The notes under the pieces are model-generated. The model was not told the DNA's origin and did no database searches. It was given only the letters and a program-made list of their open reading frames with translations. A program made the translations under genes and the position numbers. Positions 1-5,671 of a stretch of DNA of 5,807 nt are shown here, in pieces (position 1 is the first letter of the stretch; each line of letters starts with the position of its first letter). This DNA comes from Erysipelothrix sp. (GTDB taxonomy: Bacteria > Bacillota_I > Bacilli_A > Erysipelotrichales > Erysipelotrichaceae): NCBI GenBank assembly GCA_012512495.1, contig JAAZEC010000002.1, forward strand, positions 1 through 5,807, given 5' to 3'.

Positions 1-339
1 CTACGATTTATGTGGAACACGGTGTTACATTCTAAGAAGGATCGTTATCTGGCAAAAAAGAATGGGTCGCTTGAAGAGATACCAAGAGATTCAGAACTTG
101 GGAATTTCCTTTTCATCTGGTTGAGAGTTATTCCGTTTTTTGTGGGTATTCTTTTTTCAGTTGCCATTATCTTCTTTGGTAATGACATGGTTGAACTTTA
201 CGCGTATATTTTCAAGATATCAGATGTTACAGTCTTCCAGCGAGTTTTAGGAATGGTCATTCCTGTCATCTTGTTGCTAGCTGTAATCGTTGTTACGGTG
301 AGCTTCTTCTTGCCAGATGAATACAAGCAATTTGTTTAA
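1..339 (+). CDS. C-terminal part of an unidentified integral membrane protein (5' end outside window)
   Basis: The reading frame is open from the first base and stops at TAA 337-339, so this is the last 112 codons of a longer gene; the ATG at position 10 has no ribosome binding site before it and is probably internal. Visible structure is a basic, polar stretch (KKDRYLAKKNGSLEEIPRD), then a first hydrophobic segment around residues 37-57 of the fragment (FIWLRVIPFFVGILFSVAII), a short loop with NDMVELYAY, and a second strongly hydrophobic segment near residues 83-104 (VIPVILLLAVIVVTVSFFL), ending in a short charged tail. I recognise no family motif and give no function. It is followed by a hairpin at 395-430 and is probably transcribed separately from the sugar operon. 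That it is a real gene is likely; its identity is unknown. Confidence 0.6.
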   Translation, partial: LRFMWNTVLHSKKDRYLAKKNGSLEEIPRDSELGNFLFIWLRVIPFFVGILFSVAIIFFGNDMVELYAYIFKISDVTVFQRVLGMVIPVILLLAVIVVTVSFFLPDEYKQFV

Positions 340-394
340 GTGATGGAATTATACCTCTAGTAGTTATAAGGAGCTGTATGTATCTGTTCGCGTG

Positions 395-430
395 AAAATG
401 AGATAACTCATAATAAAGTTGTCTCATTTT
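395..430 (+). terminator. AT-rich hairpin, probable terminator of the first gene
   Basis: The arms 395-408 (AAAATGAGATAACT) and 417-430 (AGTTGTCTCATTTT) pair over 14 positions with a single T-G wobble and an 8-base loop. The right arm ends in TTTT and the left arm begins with AAAA, so it could work in either direction. It lies 55 bases after the stop of the upstream membrane gene and before the regulator promoter. The GC content of the stem is low, so its efficiency is uncertain. Confidence 0.6.
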
Positions 431-526
431 AATATGGCAGTAGTAGTCTCGGCTAAACCAGAGGTAGAAAGAAGTGTCAGCCAGATCTACAAATAGAGGA
501 TTTTGTCGATTGTTGTAGCATCCCGA

Positions 527-550
527 ATGCACCTTACCAGCTAGGTGCAT
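527..550. promoter_or_regulatory. Perfect 8-bp inverted repeat overlapping the regulator promoter (candidate operator)
   Basis: ATGCACCT at 527-534 and AGGTGCAT at 543-550 are exact inverted copies separated by eight bases. The centre falls just after the proposed -35 hexamer, so a bound dimer would cover the -35 and the spacer, as expected for a repressor. Autoregulation by the adjacent RpiR protein is the simplest reading, but a different regulator is possible because the repeat does not resemble the palindrome before the operon. Confidence 0.45.
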
Positions 551-562
551 GTATGTTATAAT
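534..562 (+). promoter_or_regulatory. Extended -10 promoter for the RpiR regulator gene
   Basis: A perfect extended -10 (TG at 554-555, then TATAAT at 557-562) is preceded by a 17-base spacer and a partial -35 hexamer TTACCA (534-539, 4 of 6 to TTGACA). The predicted start near 569 leaves a leader of about 68 bases before the ATG at 637. The match to sigma-A consensus makes this one of the better-supported promoters in the window. Confidence 0.65.
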
Positions 563-636
563 TGCTTCATGTATGCGCTTGCTGACTTGGGATAAAGTAG
601 AGAATAGCGACGCTAGGTTATGTGCATGAGGTGAAA

Positions 637-1416
637 ATGAAACTAGAAGAATTAGTGAATAAATACAAGGACGACTTAAATCCAACAGACATGCAAATAT
701 GGAAACACATATCAAATCATAAAGAGGAGACTGTGAACTCAACAATCAATGACCTTGCTAGTAGTTGCAATGTGTCAAGGACTACGGTTATGAGGTTTGC
801 TCAGAAATTAAATCTTGAGGGTTTTTCTGAACTAAAGATTCTGTTAAAGCACGAAATCAAGAAACGGGTCAAAATGGATATATCACTCGTGGAAAACTTA
901 CCCGTCATCTATAATCGCGTGTTGGACGATATTCTGAAGAAAGACTTCAGTCAAATCAACGAACTTATTTTTTCGTCTAAGCAAATGTATGCCTACGCCA
1001 CAGGTGTTATGCAGAAGAATATTCTAAATGAGCTAAAGAGAAAGTTTAATAATACAGGCGATTACATCATTGAAATTGGTGGTGTGGGTGAAATCAAAAA
1101 CATCTTCAATCATATGCAACAGGATAGCTTGGTGATTATAATTTCGCTCAGCGGTGAAACAGAGGAATCGATTCAACTGGTTGAGATGCTAAAACAGAAG
1201 GGTATCTCCGTAATCACTATCACAGAATACAGTGGCAATACTTTAGCATCAATTAGTGATGAGAATATTTATGTACACTCGCGATCATCCCATTTATATG
1301 GTGAACATCAAGATGAGCTTTATGTATTATCGGTAGGATTTTTTATTGCGATTGAGGTCATGCACTTCCAATATCAAGTCTACAAGGATAATAGAATTAA
1401 CAATGAAGAGAAATGA
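637..1416 (+). CDS. RpiR-family transcriptional regulator with HTH and SIS sugar-phosphate-binding domains
   Basis: The 259-residue product has the RpiR-family layout. An N-terminal helix-turn-helix domain occupies about residues 1-77, with recognition region INDLASSCNVSRTTVMRFAQ near 37-56 followed by KLNLEGFSELK, both family hallmarks. A SIS domain follows at about 105-235, carrying the phosphosugar-loop motif IISLSGETEES near 168-178. RpiR proteins bind DNA as dimers or higher oligomers and sense sugar phosphates; relatives such as GlvR of Bacillus sit beside GH4 and PTS genes and activate them. I chose ATG 637 because GAGGTGA at 628-634 places GAGG five bases before it; an in-frame GTG at 622 would add five residues but has no good site. 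The gene has its own promoter and terminator, so it is a separate unit just upstream of the operon it probably controls. The effector is likely a 6-phospho-sugar; activation versus repression cannot be decided here. Confidence 0.9.
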   Translation: MKLEELVNKYKDDLNPTDMQIWKHISNHKEETVNSTINDLASSCNVSRTTVMRFAQKLNLEGFSELKILLKHEIKKRVKMDISLVENLPVIYNRVLDDILKKDFSQINELIFSSKQMYAYATGVMQKNILNELKRKFNNTGDYIIEIGGVGEIKNIFNHMQQDSLVIIISLSGETEESIQLVEMLKQKGISVITITEYSGNTLASISDENIYVHSRSSHLYGEHQDELYVLSVGFFIAIEVMHFQYQVYKDNRINNEEK

Positions 1417-1444
1417 CTAGGGGCGGTTAACCTAGTCATTTTTT
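1411..1444 (+). terminator. Intrinsic terminator of the regulator gene, overlapping its stop codon
   Basis: Arms AAATGACTAGG (1411-1421) and CCTAGTCATTT (1431-1441) pair perfectly over 11 bp around a 9-base loop and are followed by T residues to 1444 (six Ts in a row from 1439). The TGA stop (1414-1416) lies inside the left arm. A competing internal palindrome GGTTAACC (1425-1432) sits at the loop. It separates the regulator from the operon downstream. Confidence 0.8.
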
Positions 1445-1446
1445 CC

Positions 1447-1460
1447 TGTGAATAATCACA
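1447..1460. promoter_or_regulatory. Short dyad TGTGA-N4-TCACA upstream of the operon
   Basis: TGTGA (1447-1451) and TCACA (1456-1460) are inverted 5-base arms with a 4-base spacer. The same half-sites recur as the outer ends of the larger palindrome at 1466-1498. The sequence recalls a Crp/Fnr-type half-site, but the canonical spacing is six bases, so family assignment is not justified. It may be an auxiliary binding site. Confidence 0.35.
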
Positions 1461-1465
1461 CGGAA

Positions 1466-1498
1466 TGTGACAAATACACAATTGATGTATTTATCACA
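1466..1498. promoter_or_regulatory. 33-bp imperfect palindrome, candidate operator or activator site for the sugar operon
   Basis: TGTGACAAATACA (1466-1478) and TGTATTTATCACA (1486-1498) are inverted repeats matching at 12 of 13 positions, with the 7-base spacer CAATTGA. It lies 16 bases upstream of the candidate -35, with its centre about 68 bases before the predicted transcription start. That placement fits an activator better than a steric repressor. No T-run follows, so it is not a terminator. The adjacent RpiR protein is the obvious candidate to bind it. It does not match the catabolite-responsive element consensus. Confidence 0.6.
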
Positions 1499-1514
1499 GA
1501 ATATGCAAATTTCA

Positions 1515-1543
1515 TTGAATCTGGAGTAGGGACATTGTACTAT
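1515..1543 (+). promoter_or_regulatory. Candidate promoter of the GH4 / oxidoreductase / PTS operon
   Basis: TTGAAT (1515-1520) and TACTAT (1538-1543) each match four of six sigma-A consensus bases with the optimal 17-base spacer. The predicted start near 1550 gives a leader of about 45 bases to the ATG at 1595. The weak hexamers fit a promoter that needs activation, and the large palindrome lies directly upstream. This is the best candidate I found between 1445 and 1594, but not a strong one. Confidence 0.4.
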
Positions 1544-1594
1544 CTGGTTGTAAGAGGTCTCTAACAAAAATGAACAGTGAAAGGAAGAAATGGA

Positions 1595-2923
1595 ATGAAT
1601 AAGTCTTTTTCAATATGTATAGCCGGAGGTGGCAGCACCTACACTCCGGGGATTGTTTTAATGTTGCTCGATCGGTTGGAGCAGTTTCCTTTGAGGCAAA
1701 TTAAGTTCTATGATGACGATAAAGAGAGGCAAGAAGTAATTGCACTTGCGTGCGATCTATTAATAAAAGAAAAAGCGCCTCATATCAAGTTCTCATACAC
1801 GACAGACCCCAAGGAAGCTTTCAGTGACATTGACTTTGTGATGGCTCATATTAGAGTTGGCAAATTTAAAATGAGAAGTCTAGATGAGAGAATTCCCTTA
1901 AAGTATGGCGTGGTTGGTCAGGAGACATGTGGACCTGGTGGTATCGCTTATGGAATGCGCTCGATTGGACCCATGATTGAATTAATAGATTATATGGAAG
2001 AGTATTCACCAAATGCTTGGATGTTGAACTATTCTAATCCAGCCGCAATTGTAGCCGAAGCAACACGACGTTTGAAACCAAACTCAAAGATAATTAACAT
2101 TTGCGACATGCCAGTCTCTATTGAAAGCAGAATGGCAGAAATTCTTGGTCTAGAGAGTCGAAAAGAATTGGATGTTCGTTACTACGGTTTGAACCATTTC
2201 GGCTGGTTTACCGACATTAAAACACAGGCTGGAGAAGATTTGATGCCTAGGTTGAAGGAATACGTCAAAGAGCACGGATATTTGCTACAAGACGATCAGA
2301 AGGCGAAGGAAGAACATAGCTGGGGCGAAACTTACTTAGCAGCTAAGGACACGTACTTACTAGATCCTGAAACACTTCCAAACACGTATCTTCAATATTA
2401 CTTGTATCCTGATGCCATTGTGAAACATAGTGATATCAATTACACCAGAACGGATGAAGTAATTAACCACAGAGAAAAACAAGTGTTTGAAGAAGCGCGT
2501 AAGCTTATTGAGACCAAAGATGTGGCGAATTCTAAATTCCATATCGGTCATCACGCTGATTTCATTGTCGATTTAGCAAGAGCCATCGGATTCAACACGA
2601 AGGAAAGAATGTTACTCATTGTTGAGAACCAAGGTGCGATTGAAAACTTCGATTCAGATGCCATGGTAGAAATTCCATGTTTGGTGGGTAACGAAGGGTT
2701 CGAAAAGCTATCGATAGGCTCAATCCCTAGATTCCAAAAAGGTATGATGGAGCAACAGATAGCGGTCGAGAAGTTAGTGGTAGAGGCCTGGATTGATCAG
2801 AGCTATCACAAATTGTGGCAAGCACTTACCATGTCCAAAACGGTACCAAGTGCCACCGTCGCCAAACAAATTCTTGATGATCTAATCGCAGCCAACCAAG
2901 AATATTGGCCACAACTAAAATAA
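1595..2923 (+). CDS. GH4 family 6-phospho-alpha-glucosidase (NAD- and divalent-metal-dependent)
   Basis: The 442-residue product closely resembles GlvA/MalH-type phospho-alpha-glucosidases (EC 3.2.1.122) in motifs and in length (about 440-450). It starts with an NAD-binding Rossmann segment, ICIAGGGSTYTPG (residues 7-19), then D40-D41-D42 after the second strand, and the family segments GQETCGPGG (108-116) and LNYSNPAA (144-151). The signature ICDMP (169-173) has the CD-M-P form of alpha-specific members; beta-specific ones have CN. Cys170 and His201 (in LNHFGW) match the family metal ligands, Asp171 the proposed general acid, and Tyr265 the proposed base. GH4 enzymes cleave 6-phospho-glycosides by transient oxidation at C3, elimination and re-addition with bound NAD, in the cytoplasm. 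Start ATG 1595 follows AAGGA (1581-1585); GTG 1577 would add six residues upstream of the fold. It is the first operon gene, handling the phosphorylated product of the PTS. Maltose-6'-phosphate or sucrose-isomer phosphates are likely substrates, unproven. Confidence 0.92.
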   Translation: MNKSFSICIAGGGSTYTPGIVLMLLDRLEQFPLRQIKFYDDDKERQEVIALACDLLIKEKAPHIKFSYTTDPKEAFSDIDFVMAHIRVGKFKMRSLDERIPLKYGVVGQETCGPGGIAYGMRSIGPMIELIDYMEEYSPNAWMLNYSNPAAIVAEATRRLKPNSKIINICDMPVSIESRMAEILGLESRKELDVRYYGLNHFGWFTDIKTQAGEDLMPRLKEYVKEHGYLLQDDQKAKEEHSWGETYLAAKDTYLLDPETLPNTYLQYYLYPDAIVKHSDINYTRTDEVINHREKQVFEEARKLIETKDVANSKFHIGHHADFIVDLARAIGFNTKERMLLIVENQGAIENFDSDAMVEIPCLVGNEGFEKLSIGSIPRFQKGMMEQQIAVEKLVVEAWIDQSYHKLWQALTMSKTVPSATVAKQILDDLIAANQEYWPQLK

Positions 2924-2936
2924 AGAGGGACAAATA

Positions 2937-4103
2937 ATGAGGGTAATTGAAGAAAAAAGAGAACTTCATATCAAAGATAACTATGATGTTATCGTCATTG
3001 GTGGCGGTGTCGCAGGGGTAGCCGCTGCGGTTTCTGCAGCAAGACAAAAGAAAAGAGTATGTCTGATTGAGCGTGAGTTTGCCTTGGGTGGTCTTGCTAC
3101 TTTGGGTATTGTCGCAATCTATCTTCCACTATGTGATGGCCGTGGTCATCAGTTGATTGGTGGCTTAGCTGAAGAACTCATGAAGAAATCAATTCAATAT
3201 GGAACTGGGGAAATTCCAGACTGCTGGAAGCCAGAAGGCGATGTTGAGGAAAGAAAAAAGACAAGATACAAGTTGAGATTTGATCCTACATCCTTTGCGT
3301 ATGGACTTGATGAAATTGTCTTAGAGAATGAAATAGATCTGATGTTTGGGACATCCTTTAGCGATTGTATTATGGAAGATAAATCAATCAAATATGCAAT
3401 TCTTGAGAATCGTGAAGGTCGATTTGCATTAGGTGCAGAAGTTTTCATTGATGCTTCTGGGGAAGCTATTCTAGCGCATGCCGCTAAAGAGGAAACCTTC
3501 GAATACAAAGAGAATCGCCGAACAGGTTGGTACTATTCATACGATGGGTCAGAATACAAACTCAACATTGTGAACGACAATCTTAGAGCTGAAATAAAGG
3601 ATAAGAACTACGCGTACTCAGGTATCGATGCTAAAGAGGTAACACGCTTCTGTATTGATTCTAGAAAAATGGTGTTTGAATCCGCTGCTTCATTTAGAAA
3701 AGAACGGGTTGTAACTCAGGTTGCGACCATCCCTCAATTCCGGATGACAAGAAGAATAAAAGGTTTATTCGATTTTAAAGAAGCGGATGAGCGCGTAGAG
3801 TTCAATGATACTGTCGGCTGTTTTGGTGACTGGAGAAAAGCGGGTCCGATGTTTTACCTGCCATACTCTTCTTTAGTTGGTAAGACTAAGAACTTGCTCG
3901 TTGCTGGTAGATGTATCTCTGCCGACGAAGGTGGATGGGACATCACTAGGGCAATTCCTGTCTGTGTGCTCACTGGAGAAGTAGCGGGTGTAGCCGCCGC
4001 AAAGAAAATCGAAAATGCTATTGAACACATTAAAGATATAGACATTGAACAGTTACGAGTGGAATTACAAAATAACAATAATATTCTTGGAGAGGATAAT
4101 TAA
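2937..4103 (+). CDS. FAD-dependent oxidoreductase (FAD_oxidored-type), role in sugar catabolism unknown
   Basis: The 388-residue protein opens with a dinucleotide-binding fold, DVIVIGGGVAGVAAAVSAA (residues 17-35), with the acidic end of strand two at IERE (44-47), followed by GGLATLGIV (51-59), a conserved loop in this flavoprotein family. VFIDASGEA near 170-180 is the usual internal FAD-contact strand. The C-terminal FAD signature NLLVAGRCISADEG (319-332), RAIP (338-341) and TGEVAGVAAA (346-355) completes it. This matches the FAD_oxidored family (Pfam PF12831). No signal peptide or membrane segment is visible, so it should be cytosolic. ATG 2937 follows AGAGGGA by a normal spacing, 13 bases after the GH4 stop, and the permease starts one base after its stop, so the three genes are almost certainly co-transcribed. 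Known glv/mal-type operons lack this gene. Its substrate, perhaps a sugar phosphate, keto-sugar or released aglycone, is inference. At 388 residues it is compact for the family. Confidence 0.85.
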   Translation: MRVIEEKRELHIKDNYDVIVIGGGVAGVAAAVSAARQKKRVCLIEREFALGGLATLGIVAIYLPLCDGRGHQLIGGLAEELMKKSIQYGTGEIPDCWKPEGDVEERKKTRYKLRFDPTSFAYGLDEIVLENEIDLMFGTSFSDCIMEDKSIKYAILENREGRFALGAEVFIDASGEAILAHAAKEETFEYKENRRTGWYYSYDGSEYKLNIVNDNLRAEIKDKNYAYSGIDAKEVTRFCIDSRKMVFESAASFRKERVVTQVATIPQFRMTRRIKGLFDFKEADERVEFNDTVGCFGDWRKAGPMFYLPYSSLVGKTKNLLVAGRCISADEGGWDITRAIPVCVLTGEVAGVAAAKKIENAIEHIKDIDIEQLRVELQNNNNILGEDN

Positions 4104-4104
4104 G

Positions 4105-5439
4105 ATGACAAATAAAGAACTTGCTGAACTAATAATAAAGCACGTCGGCGGTAAAGATAATGTATTGTCAGTAACTAGCTGTATCACCCGTTGCCGGGTT
4201 GAAGTAAAAGATGTAGACAAGGTCGATACTGAAGCGATTAAAGCTAGTGAGGATGTAATGGGCCTTGTAATCGAAGGAAATCAAATTCAAGTAATCATTG
4301 GTCCAGGGAAAAACAAAAAGGTTGCACAAGAAGTGGCTAAAGCACTTGGTATTTCAACAGAGTTAGTAGATGCCAAAGAGTTTAAAAGTCAAATTAACGC
4401 AAAGAATCAAACACCATTCAAAGCTCTTTTAAAGAAATGTGCGAGTGTCTTCATTCCGATTCTTCCCGCAATCATTGCTTGTGGTTTAATCAATGGACTT
4501 AACAATACCTTTGCTAACTTGATCCCTGCGTATGGCGATACAACAATCAGATTAATACTAGCCGCGATGGGTTCAACCGTGTTTTCATACCTTCCTATCT
4601 TCGTTGGTATCAGTGCTGCTAGGGTATTTGGTGGCTCCATGTTTGTTGGTGGTGTCTTAGCTGGTATCTTCCAATCGACAGCTCTAAATGGTTTGAGTTT
4701 GTTTGGAGTTGAGATGCAAGCAGGACGTGGTGGGATTATTGCGGTACTGCTACTCGTAGCCTTCGGAAGTTGGGTAGAGAAGCAATTACGCAAAGTTGTT
4801 CCTGATATTATTGACATCTTCGCGACGCCAATTTTGACGATACTCATTGCAGGTTTTCTTGGGTTAATACTAATTCAACCTGTTGGAGGTTGGTTATCAG
4901 ATTTGATCGTCTCCGCTATTTACTTTGGTCTCGAAAAGGGAGGATTTATCTTTGGATTCCTAATGTCATCACTTTGGTTACCATTAGTCGCTACTGGTCT
5001 CCATAACGGTGTTACCCCAATTAAAGCTGAGCTTATGAACACCATCGGACATGTGCCTATACAAGTTATGTGTGCATTTGTTGGAGCGGGGCAAATTGGT
5101 GTTGTTGCTGCTATCTATTTAAAGACTAAAAACAAGCGCCTGAAGAAAGTAATTGTTTCGGGAACTCCAGTCCAATTGCTTGGAATCGGAGAACCCCTTA
5201 TTTATGGAGTTACACTTCCATTGTTGAAACCATTTATCTACGCCTGTCTAAGCGCTGGCGTTGGTGGAGGATTATCGGCTGTCTTAGGTCTCACTTCCTA
5301 TGGATACGGGCTTTCTGGATTGCTTATTACACTCAACTTAAACAAGCCACTAATCTATTTGATGGTTTTTGCTCTAGTAATTGTGATCGCATTTGTAGTT
5401 ACTTGGGTACTTGGGTTTGATGATCTAATTCAAGATTGA
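4105..5439 (+). CDS. PTS EIIBC permease of the glucose/glucoside superfamily (alpha-glucoside or related sugar)
   Basis: The 444-residue membrane protein carries an N-terminal EIIB domain (about 1-90) and a C-terminal EIIC domain (about 105-440). EIIB shows the phosphorylation loop VTSCITRCRVEV (23-34), with Cys26 as the expected phospho-acceptor, and VIIGPG (63-68) near its end. EIIC has multiple hydrophobic segments beginning at FIPILPAIIACGLI, the GLHNG loop (298-302) and the substrate-site motif GIGEPLIYGVTLP (360-372), a variant of the family GITEP motif. The G-I-G-E-P-L form recalls MurP-type permeases as well as sucrose/maltose ones, so the substrate is open; the GH4 partner argues for an alpha-glucoside. 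No EIIA domain is present, so a separate EIIA of the glucose type must supply phosphate. I chose ATG 4105 because GGAGAGG (4089-4095) lies nine bases before it and the EIIB domain begins there; an in-frame upstream ATG (4045) overlaps the oxidoreductase. One base separates it from that gene. Confidence 0.9.
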   Translation: MTNKELAELIIKHVGGKDNVLSVTSCITRCRVEVKDVDKVDTEAIKASEDVMGLVIEGNQIQVIIGPGKNKKVAQEVAKALGISTELVDAKEFKSQINAKNQTPFKALLKKCASVFIPILPAIIACGLINGLNNTFANLIPAYGDTTIRLILAAMGSTVFSYLPIFVGISAARVFGGSMFVGGVLAGIFQSTALNGLSLFGVEMQAGRGGIIAVLLLVAFGSWVEKQLRKVVPDIIDIFATPILTILIAGFLGLILIQPVGGWLSDLIVSAIYFGLEKGGFIFGFLMSSLWLPLVATGLHNGVTPIKAELMNTIGHVPIQVMCAFVGAGQIGVVAAIYLKTKNKRLKKVIVSGTPVQLLGIGEPLIYGVTLPLLKPFIYACLSAGVGGGLSAVLGLTSYGYGLSGLLITLNLNKPLIYLMVFALVIVIAFVVTWVLGFDDLIQD

Positions 5440-5496
5440 TTGGTACTGTAAGGTAAGAAGGTTAGTCAATCCTATTAAAATCGATAGAATAAAACT

Positions 5497-5519
5497 GGCG
5501 AGAAATAGTCTCGCCTTTT
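5497..5519 (+). terminator. Intrinsic terminator of the sugar operon
   Basis: GGCGAGA (5497-5503) and TCTCGCC (5509-5515) form a perfect 7-bp GC-rich stem with a 5-base loop, followed by TTTT (5516-5519). Four As (5491-5494) precede it, which could lengthen the stem past a CT bulge. It sits 57 bases after the permease stop and closes the three-gene operon. Confidence 0.85.
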
Positions 5520-5552
5520 ACTATGGAGCAGTCTGAGTAACATCACAAATAA

Positions 5553-5581
5553 TTGACAAGAATTAACTCCATTAATATAAT
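5553..5581 (+). promoter_or_regulatory. Perfect consensus sigma-A promoter for the last gene
   Basis: TTGACA (5553-5558) and TATAAT (5576-5581) are both exact consensus hexamers with a 17-base spacer. The predicted start near 5588 leaves a leader of about 84 bases before the ATG at 5672. It lies just after the operon terminator and indicates an independent, probably strong transcription unit. No overlapping dyad is evident apart from a short GCAC-TAT-GTGC (5595-5605) just after the predicted start. Confidence 0.85.
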
Positions 5582-5671
5582 GAAGGTACCAAAGGCACTA
5601 TGTGCTCTATCGATTGGAATATAATGTAACAGCCAAGTTATTTTCATGACCACAATTAAGGGGCATGTAAT

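Larger units (their letters stand above)
340..636. other. Intergenic region between the partial membrane gene and the RpiR regulator
   Basis: This stretch holds the hairpin at 395-430, the dyad at 527-550, the promoter at 534-562 and the ribosome binding site of the regulator (GAGGTGA, 628-634). Between 431 and 526 I see no supportable gene, RNA or repeat. A 20-codon ATG frame at 434-496 lacks a ribosome binding site and is not annotated. Confidence 0.7.

Noticed and set aside
434..496. 20-codon ATG frame between the first hairpin and the regulator promoter
   Set aside because: No ribosome binding site or promoter, and no hallmark of a small functional peptide.
622..636. Upstream in-frame GTG start for the RpiR regulator
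   Set aside because: No ribosome binding site precedes it, and the good GAGGTGA site lies between it and ATG 637.
293..745. 150-codon open frame on the minus strand
   Set aside because: It overlaps the end of the first gene, the hairpin, the regulator promoter and the regulator's HTH-coding region. It has no recognisable domain and reads like chance translation.
1553..1562. AGAGGTCTCT as a leader dyad before the GH4 gene
   Set aside because: Only four-base arms with a two-base spacer, which is within chance expectation and too tight for a stable hairpin.
1577..1594. Upstream in-frame GTG start for the GH4 enzyme
   Set aside because: The AAGGA site lies downstream of it, and the family fold begins right after ATG 1595.
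1417..1594. Catabolite-responsive element (CcpA site) near the operon promoter
   Set aside because: I looked for the TGNAANCGNTNNCA pattern and found no acceptable match, although catabolite repression would be expected for such an operon.
4045..4104. Upstream in-frame ATG for the EIIBC gene, overlapping the oxidoreductase
   Set aside because: The extra 20 residues precede the normal EIIB start, and GGAGAGG is positioned for ATG 4105.
5618..5626. Second TATAAT (5620-5625) before the last gene as a separate promoter
   Set aside because: The sequence 17 bases upstream (ACTATG) is a poor -35 and there is no extended -10 TG, so it was not annotated as a promoter.
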